Of a stretch of 64,000 nt of DNA, positions 43,292 to 55,118 are shown piece by piece. The position numbers and the translations under genes are program-made. Origin of the DNA: Aquarana catesbeiana (lineage: Eukaryota; Chordata; Amphibia; Anura; Ranidae); contig NC_133332.1 of the NCBI RefSeq assembly GCF_042186555.1, forward strand, positions 122,451,375 to 122,515,374, in the 5' to 3' direction. Within the stretch, counting starts at the first letter, position 1, and every line of letters begins with the position of its first letter. The notes under the pieces are model-generated. The model made no database searches, was not told the origin of the DNA, and was given only the letters and a program-made list of their open reading frames with translations.

Positions 43292-46200
43292 ATGGCACCA
43301 CTGAATATACTTTCCCTGAATGTTCAGGGAATAAATGTCCCTCAAAAAAGGACCAAAGCCTTCCGTACTTTCCATAACAAGAAGGCTCACATAGTATGCC
43401 TCCAAGAAACACACTTCACCAAAGATTCTACTCCAAAATATATTTCTCCTTTTTATCAACAAATTTACACGGCTTCTGCCTGTACCAAACAAAGGGGTAC
43501 TCTAATTGCATTCTACCGATCCACACCATTCACCTTATCATCAGAAATTAAACACCCAGAAGGTAGATACCTGATACTCATGGGTTATATAATGGATACA
43601 GCAATCACGGTGATTTCCTACTACGCTCCTAACAAACAACCTACACCATTCCTCTCACATATATTACAAGTGATTAATACACACAAAATAGGAACAGTGA
43701 TAATGTGCGGGGATTCGAACCAGGTCCTCCTCCCATTTCTAGATAAATCACCTTTTACACCATCCAAAATAACCTCTAGATTACCTTTTTCTCAACTTCT
43801 TTCCAAATACAATCTGGTAGATTCGTGGAGAGAAATTAACCCAATGAAAAAGAAATTCACTTATTTCTCGCACCCTCATCAAACCTTCACCAGAATAGAT
43901 CATATTTTTCTAACAATAGGAATGATACCAGAAATTATTGCATCAGATATAATTCCGATGTCTGACCATAATGCAGTATACACTACTATAGCCTCAGCCA
44001 TACCAAAAGCACATGACCCAACGTGGTACTTAGCGGACATAATGCTCGAACACCCACTACATCAGATGGCCATTGAACAAGCTTTAAAGGAATACATATC
44101 AATTAATAATACAACAGACATTTCCCCAATAACACTGTGGGAAGCTCATAAGCCTGTCTTGCGTGGTACAATACAAAGACAAATGGCACTATTTAAACGG
44201 GAACGCAAAAATCTAGCAAAAAAACTAGAACTCAATTTTAATGCAGCCTACATATCATTCCAAGATAATCCATCTCAGAGTACAAAATCTCATCTGGAAA
44301 AATCTAGATTGGAATACGATCTATTTCTCACTGAGTCAGTTGATAAATCCCTCAAACGCTCCAAACACAATTTCTACATGAATACAAACAAACCAGGTAC
44401 ATATTTGGCTCGGGCATTAAATTCAACTAACAAATCTTTCAAACCAATACGTTTGAAATTATCAAAAAATGTTTATACTTGTAATCCAGTTAAAATAGTC
44501 CATAAGTTTCACTCACATCTCGCAACTTTATACAAGAAAAACAATGAATTTAATCCTACAGAGGCTGAATCCTTCTTCTCAAAAATAACCTTACCTGAGT
44601 TGTCTCAGAATCAAAAAAGCAGTTTGGATGAGCCTATAACTATAGATGAAGTTGCTAACGCCATAAAAGACTTAAAACTTAACAAAAGACCAGGCCCAGA
44701 CGGCTACTCGGCTTTATACTATAAAACATTCTCAGAAATACTCTCTCCCATTCTCACTGAAACTTTTAACAAACTTCTAGAAGGACATTCTTTTCGGCAA
44801 GAAACACTAATGGCAATTGTTTGTATGATCCCAAAACCCCTTTCTGATGATACTTCCTGTGTGAATTATCGGCCTATCTCTCTGTTAAACCTTGATATTA
44901 AATTATTAGCAAAAATAATAGCAAAACGCCTCAATAGCATTATAGGAAAATTAATACATAGAGATCAAGTAGGCTTCATGCCAAATAGACAGGCAGGCGA
45001 TAATATACGCAGGGCAGTGTTATTGGCACATATTCCTAAAAAACGGAAAATCCCTTTATGTTTTCTATCTCTTGATATTAAGAGGGCATTTGACACAGTA
45101 TCCTGGCAATATATGCAATATTCATTACAAAAATGGGGTTTTGGACCCCACTTTTTAACATGGATCAAAGCATTATATAATAAACCCAAAGCCTATATAA
45201 AATACGCTGGATACAAATCTGATGCCTTTAATATCGAAAGAGGTACCCGACAGGGTTGCCCATTATCTCCCTTATTATTTGCCCTTATACTCGAACCCAT
45301 GGCCCAATACATCAGAACAAACCAAACTATAACTGGCATTGAAGTAGGAGGTATTACACACAAATTATGTATATTTGCAGACGATATATTACTTTATCTA
45401 TCATCACCACAGGTCTCTGGTCCTAACTTAATACCAGCTCTTGATGGATTTGTAGCCCTATCCGGCCTTATGATTAATCCTAAGAAATGCCTAGTGCTTA
45501 ATATTTCGCTCACAAACATGGAATTGATCCCGGCTAGGGCTGCACTCCCATTCACATGGGCAGAAAAATCAATCCCATATCTTGGAATTCATTTAACAGC
45601 ATCTCATTCTGACTTATTCTCAACCAATTATCCTCCTGTATTAAGACAGATCACAAATCTAATAAAACAATGGTCGCAACTTCCTTTATCCTGGATAGGG
45701 AAGATTAATGCAATCAAAATGACTATTCTACCCAAATTGCTTTATCTATTCAGAGTCCTCCCTTATTCCAATTCCTTCCTATTTTTTGAGAATAGTACAA
45801 AAAAGAGCAACTTCATTTATATGGGGCTCTTCTATACACACACTACATCTTCCCAAAAATAAAGGAGGCCTGGGATACCCTAATTTTACTAACTACTACA
45901 GAGCAGCATATTTGGCCAGTTTGTCCAAATACCATGCAAAACAGGAAATCCCATTATGGGTATTTATAGAGGCTTCAGAAAATGACCCTCTATTAATATC
46001 AAACTTGTTATGGCTTGATCCTAAAGACCGCTTTAAAATTCATAATCCCATAACTAAACACTTCTTATCTCTCTGGGATAAACTAAAAACCAAATATCAG
46101 TTACAATCTCCACACAATCCTCTCCTTTCTTTTATCAGAAATCCGGCCTTTTATCCGGCATGGATCTACCCAAATTCTTTTAAAGCTTGGACAACATCAG

Positions 46201-47063
46201 GCATTCAGACACTAAATGACTTCATAGCATCTAAATCATTCCTTTCATTCCCATCGCTTAGAGAAAAATATGATCTACCAAACTCTGAGATATTTTGATA
46301 TCTCCAAATCAAAAATTTCTATACACCATTCCTAAAGGGGGATAAACCATTATCCCAATTATCCATTTTTGAATCAATCTGTACAAAAGATCCATTTGCT
46401 AAAGGTACAATTTCATCACTTTATAATCAATTATATGGAGTAGTAAATCTTAATAGACCCTCTTACGTTCAGAGGTGGGAGGAGGACCTGGGATGAACTT
46501 TAGAAGACACGGACTGGTCTAACATATGGCTCACATCTAAGTCATCCTCACCCAACATCTTAGCACTGGAGACAAATTATAAAGTCCTAACTCGCTGGTA
46601 CCTTGTACCCGCTAGAGTGGCAAAATATTCACCTAATACCTTAGCTCTTTGTTTTCGAGGATGCCCAGAAATAGGCACACATTTACACATATGGTGGACG
46701 TGCCCAGTAATCCAAACCTTCTGGAAGGAAGTCTTCGTGATTGCATCTAAAATATTTAAAAAAATAATACAACCAGATCCATATATAACTTTACTTAATC
46801 TAAAACCGGAATGGTTAACACTCTCTCAATTCAAACTTATGATCCAACTAATAACGGCTGCAAAACAAACAGTGGCCAAAGCATGGAAATCTCCTACGTT
46901 GGTACTAGCAGAAACAATTCACAGAATGAATAATACAATGTCCCATGCTAAGATGGTAGCCATCGATCAAAATCAAATTCCAAAATTTGAAAAACTTTGG
47001 CATCCTTGGATAAAACAACAGTTCCTGTCAAATTTCAATGACTCTGTCCTGTTGCCATGGTAA
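43292..47063 (+). pseudogene. L1-like ORF2 endonuclease/reverse transcriptase (inner LINE), three lesions
   Basis: The ATG at 43292 begins MAPLNILSLNVQGINVPQKR. APE endonuclease motifs are CLQETHF, VIMCGDSNQ (the family usually has GDFN) and IIPMSDHNAVY. The reverse transcriptase has NKRPGPDGYSALYYKTF, NYRPISLLNLDIKLLAKIIA, LSLDIKRAFDTVSW, RGTRQGCPLSPLLFALILEP and the catalytic CIFADDILLYL near 45370. A one-base insertion at about 45764 shifts the frame. The new frame continues RIVQKRATSFIWGSS and has TGA stops at 46296-46298 and 46494-46496. It finishes with the zinc-knuckle segment CFRGCPEIGTHLHIWWTCP and ends VLLPW at 47063. Without the lesions it would be about 1,250 residues. Few lesions suggest recent insertion. 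Confidence 0.92.
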
Positions 47064-47508
47064 CAGATTAAATGACTTACAGAGACACCCATTCTAAGGC
47101 TTCAAAGAGAACTAAAAAGAATAATAAACTGACGAGCGGGACAACCTTGTGGACCATACCTCTGCCTTTCTACCCATTTCTTCTTTCTCTTTCCTTTTCT
47201 CCACCTTACGATTAAAGCTCATTATCAGAATTTATTTGACCTATATACACTCTACCTGTAAACAATATATATAGTAGGTATAAATCATTTAAATACCTAC
47301 AAAAGTAACTAAGGAAATGATATATATCTTTAATTTAGGTTTACGTGAACCCAATGTTTAATATTTGAAATTTCATGATATTTACCTATATAATCCCTAC
47401 TGTAAAACAATGAGCTTACTTTATAGATCCTTGTAAACTTACTTTATGTATCTTTATAATATTGTATACTCAATAAACTTCTTTTGACAAGGAAAAAAGG
47501 GGATAGTG

Positions 47509-50500
47509 TTCTCCTGTAGGGATGTTAGGACAGATCCGCTGGGCTGCTATGTCTTCTTATTCTGTACAATAGAGGGTAAATCTTTTGTTATAGCTAATGT
47601 GTATATTCCCCCTCCCTTCAAGATGGAGATTCTATATTGCCTCTTAGAATATGTTGAGGATAAGGGTGATATTCCACTTATAGTGGTGGGTGACTTCAAC
47701 ATGGTTCTTAATGGGAAAATAGACAGGTTCCCCCCAAGAGTAAGGGAGAACAGAGCAGCTGAAAGACGGCTTACTCAGCTGTTTGAAGAGATGGGGTGGA
47801 GCGACCTCTGGAGAATCCGCAACCCGGAGGAGCGGCAGTACTCTTGCTACTCTGAGTTGCATCGCACTCTCTCTCGCATAGATATGGCAGTGGGAAACAA
47901 GGGGGTGCTTCCCCTTATAGGGAAAATAGAGTATAAGCCGAGAGGGGTATCGGACCATTCTCCTTTGACGCTGGCAATAAACATCCATAATGGATATAAT
48001 GAGAGAGTATGGGCATTAAATCCTATATGGTTGGAGATTATAGGAAAAAAAGAAGATATATTGGAAAAAATAAATGAATTTCTGGTAATTAACTCAGGTA
48101 CGGCGTCGCAGGGGATGGTCTGGGACTCCCTCAAAGCGTTCCTGAGGGGTATCCTCCTACAGAATATAACACGGGTTAAGAGACAATCAAGAGAAAAAGG
48201 GGATCAGATTAGGAAAGAGGTGCTAGAACTAGAAAAACAATACGTGGCGGACCCAAGTCCAGGAAAACAGCAGCTTTGGGTAGAAAAGCAGCAGGAGTAT
48301 AAGATGGATATGCTTAAAAATGCTGAAAACAAGAGACTATTCCAGAGGCAGAGATACTTTGGGGAGGGGGAAAAAGTGGGTCGCATGCTGGCATTATTAG
48401 CTGATACTAACTCACCCTCCTCAACGATCGCTACGATTCGAACCTCTAGCGGGGCAGCTACGTCAGACCCCTTGATGGTTAAAAAGGTATTCGTTGAATA
48501 TTATAGTAATCTATATAAATCGCAACGACAATTAGAAGTAAGAGAGATAGAACATTTTTTAGAGGGCGTTAGCCTGCCACACCTCTCTGAAAGTGAAAGG
48601 GCCAGTCTGGACTCCCCCATAACTTTTGGGGAAGTACAGCAAGCAGTGTTAGATATGCCTAATCAGAAAGCCCCAGGTCCTGATGGCCTGCCTGTTGAAA
48701 TCTATAAGTATTATGGGGAGGCATTAATTCCAGAACTGATGAAGATATTGAATTGGGCAATTACGGACGGTACCCTGCCCGCCTCAATGACTGAAACCAA
48801 CATAGTCCTGATAAAGAAAGAGGGGAAAGACCACCTTGAAGCAGCATCATATAGACCCATTTCGCTATTATGCTCCGATATAAAAATATTGGCAAAAATA
48901 ATGGCCACTAGGCTAAAGAAGTATATATCAGAGCTAGTGCACCCGGACCAGTCAGGGTTTATCCCAAATAGATCCACTAGCATTAACATCAGAAGGGCAT
49001 ACCTGAACCTCCAGTCGCCGGCAGGGACTAGGAGCTCGAGAGCAGTCCTCGCTTTGGATATTGCCAAGGTGTTCGATAGCCTGGAGTGGGAGTATCTCTG
49101 GTGGGTTCCGGAGAAGTTTGGGTTTGGCCCGAAATTTATCAAGTGGGTGAAGACCTTGTATTTCCATCCAAAAGCTAGGTTAAAGATCAATAGTGAATAT
49201 ACGGAGTGGCTATCCCTTGAGAGAGGGACGAGGCAGGGGTGTCCACTTTCGCCCTTGTTATTCGCGCTAGCAATGGAGCCATTAGCAGAGGTAATAAGAC
49301 ACTCGCCTGGAATACAAGAATTTGGAGAGAGGAATGAGTTGGAAAAAGTGGCACTTTATGCTGATGACGTGCTGATTTTTCTTGGGGACACGGGACCTTC
49401 CTTGGAAACGGCAATACAATTAGTGGAAAGATTTGGTGGGTCATCAGGCCTGGTGGTGAATTGGGATAAATCAACATTGCTCCCACTAGACTCAACACGT
49501 AATAGTCAAAGGGGAGGTATGCCGAGACTGAGGGTAGTGGAGAAAATGCGCTATTTGGGGATAGTTATTACAACTGACCCGGCACAATATATAGGAGACA
49601 ATTTAGTCCCTTTATTGGAAAAATTTAGAAGGAAAAGTGCTATTTGGTGCCAACTCCCGCTATCCCTGGCAGGTAGAGTTAATTTGATCAAGATGGTTTG
49701 GATGCCACAATTATTATACGTACTCCACAACTCCCCAGTCTGGATCGGGAAGATCTGGTTTCAAAAATGAAATACCATATTTAGGGAATTAATATGGAGG
49801 AAAGGGCAGGCAAGGATCAAATTACAAACTCTTCAGCGCCCTGTCGGGGAAGGGGGACTGGCAGTACCACATCCCTATAGCTATTTCTTGGCGGCACAAT
49901 TACAACATCTAGGTGGCTGCGAAAATCAGGGCTGGTCGAATCACAATGCGAAATTTATGATACAGGACACCCCATACGGGTCCCTGGTAGAAGCACTAGA
50001 GGCTGGGATACTCCAGGAGGGATATCCAACATATAAAATGATCATTAAAGTCTGGCAGGCCACTAAGAGGATTATGGGGTATGGAGGTTATACTGAATTC
50101 TCGCTCATATGGGACAATAGGGGTTTGAGGGAGTTGTTAACATTGGATAAAAACTGGATATGGGTTCGCCATGGAATACGAAGATTGGTGCAGTTATTTG
50201 AAGGTAATGATCTGAAATCTTTCATTGAGCTAAGGCGTGAATATGGGATTCCAAATAATACTTTCTGCACTTATTTGCAGATCAGGCATGCACTTAACAG
50301 TCAATTTAGCAACTGCCCATTGGAATGGTGCAATGTACCTCTCCTAAACAAAATTATTAGAGCAAACTCCACTAAGGGTCTGATAGCAATTGTAAGCGGA
50401 CAAATTTCTGTAAGGTTGCTTGATCTGCAAACGACTCTGGATATCAGGGAAAGGTGGATAGGGGAGGTGGGGGAGATAACCGACAGTCAGTGGAAGGGAA

Positions 50501-51015
50501 TTTTGAAGGCCAGTCCATTGGTGTCGGTCTCCCCATCGCAACAGGTGTCACACCTTTTTCTGATACATAGGGCCTATTATACCCCTAAGAGATTATTTAG
50601 GTTTGGCTGTAGATTGGATGACAAATGTCCTAGATGCCTGGATACTGGTGACCTAATACGCATGGTATGGAGGTGTCCAAGGCTGGCGAGGTACTGGTCA
50701 GAGATAATCAGGATTATAGAAACTAGGTTTAAAACCAAGTTGAAACAGGAGGCCAGGGTATGTATCCTTGGCCTGCTTGGGGAAAGCGGGGAGTGCAATA
50801 ATAAGAAAATCGCTATAGGAAGGTGCCTTTACAAAGCTAGGAAACTAATAGCACAATCCTGGCTATCCAGTATGCCCCCAACCACAGAAGACTGGCTCAG
50901 GACAGTGGATAAACTAGTATGGACAGAAAAAACAGTATATATCAGGAGATGTAGTTATGATAAATTTACAAAAATTTGGAGTTCTTGGTTACAGTGGTCA
51001 GGTATAGTCCCCTGA
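47509..51015 (+). pseudogene. L1-like ORF2 endonuclease/reverse transcriptase (outer LINE, part 2)
   Basis: After the inner LINE the frame resumes at VFSCRDVRTDPLGC. It gives the endonuclease core (IVVGDFNMVLNGKIDRF, GVSDHSPLTLAI) and reverse transcriptase motifs NQKAPGPDGLPVEIYKYY, SYRPISLLCSDIKILAKIMA, LALDIAKVFDSLEW, RGTRQGCPLSPLLFALAMEP and ALYADDVLIFL (about 49351). A single in-frame TGA at 49768-49770 interrupts FQK-NTIFRELIWRKG; TGG is the likely ancestor. The same frame then runs to 51015 with GGLAVPHPYSYFLAAQLQHL, FCTYLQIRHALNSQF and the zinc knuckle CPRCLDTGDLIRMVWRCP. The core AKAFD motif has A-to-V. Apart from the insertion, the part-1 frameshift and this stop, the gene is complete. 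Confidence 0.92.
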
Positions 51016-51159
51016 TTTGGACTTAACCTGAAATGTGCCTAAGGAATCGGATTGACCGTCAGTATAGCACAGAGACAAAGGAGAACCAGCGAATTAAGGT
51101 TAAGGAGTGGATGTGATGTTAGTACATGAGGACGTACATGCAACCTTTTTATATTGTGT

Positions 51160-51220
51160 AGGGATAGGGGAGGGTGGGTGGGAATGGGATGGGGGGGGGG
51201 GGGAGGGGGAAGGGATATAG
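51160..51220 (+). promoter_or_regulatory. G-tract in the 3' UTR of the outer LINE
   Basis: GGGGAGGGTGGGTGGGAATG is followed by a run of 14 G and GGGAGGGGGAAGGG. Four or more G-runs make this a strong G-quadruplex candidate. A G-rich 3' UTR tract is a recurrent feature of L1 elements. Confidence 0.65.
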
Positions 51221-51384
51221 GAGGTTTAGAATGTAAAATATTTTTATATTACTTGATTGGACTGATAATCTCCATAAGCTGTTGTGAAAAGTATAATGTT
51301 TTCTATTTTTGCTTGTTGTTTTTTTTTTTGTAATAAGAAAAATCTAATAAAGAATATTTAAATTAAAAAAAAAATCCTCATTTG

Positions 51385-52137
51385 TTTGCTAGAAAATTAC
51401 ATATAACCCCAAAACATTATATATGTTGTTTTAGCAAAGACCCTAGAGAATACAATGGCGGTCGTTGCAACTTTTTATTTCGCACGGTATTTGCACAGCA
51501 ATTTTCGAACGCTTTTTTTTGGAAAAAAAAACAGTTTTGTGCTTAAAAAAAAAACAAAACAGTAACGATAGCCCAATGTTTTTACATAATGTGAAAGATG
51601 AAGTTATGCCGAGTAAATAGATACCTAACATGTCACCCTTCAAAATTGCACGCGCTCGTGGAATGGCGCCAAACTTTGCTACTTAAGAATCCCCAGAGGC
51701 GACGCTATAAAATTTTTTACTGGTTACAATTACATTAATTTTTTGATCACTTTTATTCCTATTACAAGCAATGTAAACATCCATTGTAATAGGAATATGG
51801 CATAACAGGTCCTCTTTACAGTGAGATATGGGGTCAATAAGACCCCACATCTCACCTCTAGGCTGGGAAGCCTGAAATAAATAAAAAAAAATGATCCTGG
51901 CTTTGATCGTAGCAGTGAGTCTGAAGAAGCACCAGAGGGCGGTGGGAGGGGGGGGATGTCCCCTCTCACCTCCTGTAAGAGCGATCAAGCAGCGAAATAG
52001 CCACTATGATCATTCTTATGGTGTAGGGAATCGCCGGCTGAAAAAGCTGATATATGAATGATGCCTGTAGCTGCAGGCATCATTCAGATATCCCCACACA
52101 AAGTCAAGGACGTCATATGACGGCGGGCGGGAAGTGG
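51385..52137. mobile_element. Right part of PB4 after the LINE nest
   Basis: It continues the piggyBac-type repeat across the LINE target site. It includes a pyrimidine/purine inverted pair (TGATGCCTGTAGCTGCAGGC, 52058-52077) and the terminal GACGTCATATGACGGCGGGC. No gene is present; open frames are incidental. Confidence 0.65.
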
Positions 52138-52141
52138 TTAA

Positions 52142-53239
52142 AACACATTTTTTTTTAATATAAAGTTGTCCATTCATACAATATTTCTAACACATAGCAT
52201 GTACATACCAAAAATGACACCCCAAAATAGATTTTCCTACTCCTCCTGAGTACGGCGATACCACATGTGTGAGACTTCCACAGCCTGGCCACATACAGAG
52301 ACCGAGTACAGCCGAGTATGACTGAGCATGGCAGAGCATGGCAGAGCATGGCCGGGCATGGCCAAGTATGGCCGAGCATGGCCGAGCATGGCTGAGCATG
52401 GCTGGGTATGACTGAATATAGCAGGGTATCACCGAGTATGACTGGGTATGGCTGGGTATGGCAGAGTATGGCTGGGTATCACAGAATATTACAGAGTATG
52501 GCTGGGTATGGCTGGGTATTGCAGAGTATGGCAGGATATTGCAGAGTACAGCTTGGTATTGCAGAGTATTTCAGGGTATTGCGGGGTATTGCAGGGTATT
52601 GCAGAGTATTGCGGGGCATTGCAGAGTATTACAGAGTATTGCAGGGTATTGCAGGGCATTGCAGAGTATTGCAGAGCATTGCAGAGTATTGCAGAGTATT
52701 GCAGGGTATTGCAGGGCATTGCGGAGTATTGCAGGGCATTGCAGAGTATTACAGAGTATTGCAGGGCATTGCAGAGTATTGCAGAGCATTGCAGAGTATT
52801 GCAGAGTAGTGCAGGGTATTACAGAGTATGGAGGGATGGCTGAGCATGGATGGATGGGTGGCTGGATGTGAATGCAATTGTCACAGAGCAGCGCTGTGGG
52901 CACTACGGATCCAGCCCGCAGCGCTGCTGCCATCCGATCTCTCCCCCTCTCCTCTCACACTGTACTAATCGGAACACAGAGAGGAGAGAGGAACCGGCGT
53001 CATGACATCACGCCGGTTTGTTTACAAGTGATCGCTCCATCATTTGATGGAGCGATCACATGGTAAACGGTCGTGATCAGCAGCTGTTTACCGTGATCCG
53101 TGATGAGGACCCGGCGGTCACGGATGCTGTCGGGTGCGCGCCCCAGGGGGAGAGGGATTCTGGGAGGACGTCACTGTACGCCCTACCAGAGTTATGCAAC
53201 CGCCCTGTAGCCATCATTCGGCTATGGGCCGGTTGTTAA
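52142..53239. mobile_element. Second non-autonomous piggyBac-like fragment (PB5)
   Basis: It starts at the shared TTAA and contains one reversed 394-bp-type unit (52150-52310), a long minisatellite, and a GC-rich end resembling the 5' region of PB2 (TGTTTACCGTGATC, GAACACAGAGAGGAGAGAGG). It ends GGGCCGGTTGTTAA at 53239. Orientation is minus, as for PB4. Its missing terminus may have been lost when PB4 inserted. Confidence 0.65.
52300..52830. repeat. 10-bp minisatellite GCAGAGTATT
   Basis: About 50 copies of a decamer. It is GAGCATGGCC-like on the left (52320-52400) and grades into GCAGAGTATT, GCAGGGTATT and GCAGAGCATT on the right. Ten is not a multiple of three, so all frames encode a 10-residue cycle (GIAEYCRVLQ), which explains the long open frames on both strands. 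Confidence 0.95.
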
Positions 53240-53657
53240 AGCGGGATTCTGGCCGGGAAAAAAAAAAATTTAAAGTCAGCAGCTACAAACACTGTAGCTG
53301 CTGACTTTAAATAAGCACACTTACCTGTCCTGGGTGCCTGTGATGTCGGCCGCCCGAGGCTAACCCGTCCCTCAGCTCTCGGGTCCCAGCACCGCCATCC
53401 TTACGGCTTTCCTGCCCATTTCCTACTGCACATGCGCGAGTCGCGCAGCGCTTTGTGAATGGGATGCGATGTGTTGTGGGGAGGAGAAGACTGAAGATCA
53501 CCGCGGCATAGGAAGAGGCAGATTAGGAAGACTGCCTAGTAACAGCCATTTCACGTAAGTTAAAAAAATGTTTTTTTTTCCTCCATTTTTTTAGGTATTT
53601 TTTTATTCAATTTACATGGATTTTAATTTTTTTTTTCAGGGTGGACCTCCACTTTAA
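53236..53657. mobile_element. TTAA-flanked MITE with central palindrome
   Basis: TTAA lies at 53236-53239 and 53654-53657. The ends inward are AGCGGGATTCTGG and, in reverse complement, AGTGGAGGTCCACCC. A near-perfect palindrome at about 53274-53307 pairs AGTCAGCAGCTACAAACA with TGTAGCTGCTGACT. No coding capacity. It shares its left TTAA with PB5. Confidence 0.65.
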
Positions 53658-54119
53658 GTGGTTAAAATTGCATCAGCAATGCAGGCAGCAAAAAAGTATA
53701 AAGAAGCTTGAAGGATGCTGGTGCATGGAGTGTTCCGACGTATTTTGCAGAACCATGGGTTTGCTTCTTTTGGGCAACTCTACATGCATCTAGATTTGTC
53801 AATCGAATTGATTTGTGGGGAAATTTGTCATTAGACACTGAAAGTGACGACAGCGACAATTCTACGACTGAACAAATTTCAGTGTTTTTGATTAGATTAC
53901 ATTATTAAATACATTTTATTATTATTATATTATTATTTTTGATAATTATTTATAGTTATTTATTATATTATAATTTATGATTTCGTGTTTCAAACTTATC
54001 ATACTCGGAATGTCTACTAGACTCTTGTTGGACAGATTTAAGTGAGTTATTCCTAAGAATTGCAGGCCTACAATATAAAAAGCCAAATTTCTATGCAAAA
54101 CAATGTATTCTTCTTCTGG
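53658..54119. other. Unassigned DNA
   Basis: A short open frame at 53662-53859 (minus) has no recognised family. AT-rich from 53900 to 54000. Confidence 0.3.
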
Positions 54120-54862
54120 GGAAGCCATTCCGTTGTTGATTTGGGGCATTGTCATGCTGAAAGATGAAGTTCCTCTTCATGTTCAGCTTTCTAGCAGAAG
54201 CCTGAAGGTGTTGTGCCAATATTGACTGGTATTTGGAACTGTTTATAATTCCCTCTACCTTGACTAAGGTCCCTGTTCCAGCTAAAGAAAAACAGCCCCA
54301 AAGCATGATGTTGCCGCCACCATGCTTCACTGTGGGTATGGTGTTCTTTTGGTGATGTGCAGTGTTGTTTTTGCGCCAAACATATCTTTTGGAATTCTGA
54401 CCAAAAAGTTCAACCTTGGTTTCATCAGACCATAACACAATTTCCCACATGCTTTTGGGAGACTTCAGATGTGTATTTGCAAAATTTAGCTGGGCTTGTA
54501 TGTTTTTCTTAAGAAAAGGCTTTCGTCTTACCACTCTACCCCATAGCCCAGACATATGAAGAATACGGAAGATTGTTGTAACACACAGCCAGTACTTGCC
54601 AGATATTCCTGCAGCTCCTTTAATGTTGCCACTTGACAGCCTCCCTGACCAGTTTTCTTCTCGTCTTTTCTTCAATTTTGGAGGGACATCCAGTTCTTGG
54701 CAATGTCACTGTTGTGCCATATTTTCTCCACTTGATGATGACTGTCTTCATGGTGTTCCGTGGTATTTCTAATGCCTTGGAATTTCTTTTGTACCCTTCT
54801 CCTGACTGATACCTTTTAACAATGAGATCCCTCTGATGCCTTGGAAGCTCTCTGCGGACCAT
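54120..54862 (-). pseudogene. Tc1-like transposase, frame-shifted and C-terminally truncated
   Basis: The ATG at 54862 starts MVRRELPRHQRDLIVKRYQS. Helix-turn-helix segments are GEGYKRNSKALEIPRNTMKT and KIEEKTRRKLVREA. After a frameshift near 54670-54600 the catalytic domain continues: RRKPFLKKNIQAQLNFANTH, the first Asp in IVLWSDETKVELFG, RYVWRKNNTAHHQKNTIPTV, KHGGGNIMLWGCFSLAGTG, and the second Asp in NFIFQHDNAPN. The DPNPIEHLW-type third motif is lost at the truncation. It is inactive. Confidence 0.9.
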
Positions 54863-55116
54863 GGCTTTTTCTGTAGGATGCGATTAAGAAAATGTCAGGA
54901 AAGACTTACTAGAACAGCAGAACTTTATTTGGTGTTAATCAGAGGCACTTTAAATGATGGCAGGTGTGTACTGACTCCATATTTAACATGAGTTTGAATG
55001 TGATTGCTTAATAAAGGTGGAAAAAGTTCTGAAACGATTTATCTTTGTCTAATTTTTTTACATCACAGAAACCTGACATTTTAACAGGGGTGTGTAGACT
55101 TTTTATATCCACTGTA
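54120..55116 (-). mobile_element. Tc1/mariner element truncated at its 3' end
   Basis: On the minus strand the intact end is at 55116 next to TA (55117-55118): CAGTGGATATAAAAAGTCTA followed by CACACCCCTGTTAAAATGTC. The other terminus and the last part of the transposase are missing at about 54120. Confidence 0.88.
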
Positions 55117-55118
55117 TC

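Larger units (their letters stand above)
41116..47493 (+). mobile_element. Full-length L1-like LINE (inner copy)
   Basis: It is flanked by the 15-bp direct repeat AAAAAGGGGATAGTG (41101-41115 and 47494-47508), which is ORF2 coding sequence of the outer LINE. It has a short 5' UTR, ORF1, an AT-rich spacer (42345-43291), ORF2, and a 430-bp 3' UTR ending in CAATAAACTTCTTTTGACAA with no long A-tail. It is AT-richer than the outer LINE and belongs to a different subfamily. Length 6.38 kb. Confidence 0.94.
38342..51369 (+). mobile_element. Full-length L1-like LINE (outer copy), itself interrupted
   Basis: It is flanked by the 15-bp direct repeat AAAAATCCTCATTTG (38327-38341 and 51370-51384). The order is 5' UTR (38342-39083), ORF1, a G-rich inter-ORF region (40173-40891), ORF2, a G-rich 3' UTR, and an AATAAAGAATATTTAAATTAAA end. 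A second LINE sits in ORF2 at 41116-47493. Native length about 6.65 kb. Confidence 0.93.
37492..52141 (-). mobile_element. Non-autonomous piggyBac-like element (PB4), expanded by a LINE nest
   Basis: TTAA occurs at 37492-37495 and 52138-52141. The ends read inward as TTAACCACTTGACCACTGGG and, in reverse complement, TTAACCACTTCCCGCCCGCC, sharing TTAACCACTT. The part 37496-38290 is homologous, in reverse, to the last 1 kb or so of PB2 (26700-27355). It contains no transposase. Without the 13-kb LINE inserted at 38342 its own length is about 1.6 kb. Confidence 0.8.

Noticed and set aside
47506..47508. Start codon of an independent ORF2 at 47506
   Set aside because: GTG here is part of the target duplication; the reading frame is the continuation of the ORF2 that begins at 40892.
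52408..52933. Several open frames of 76-137 residues on both strands (GIAEYCRVLQ cycles)
   Set aside because: They arise from a 10-bp tandem repeat; a period not divisible by three explains openness in all frames.
53662..53859. 65-residue minus-strand open frame near a MITE
   Set aside because: Short, no homology recognised, AT-rich surroundings.
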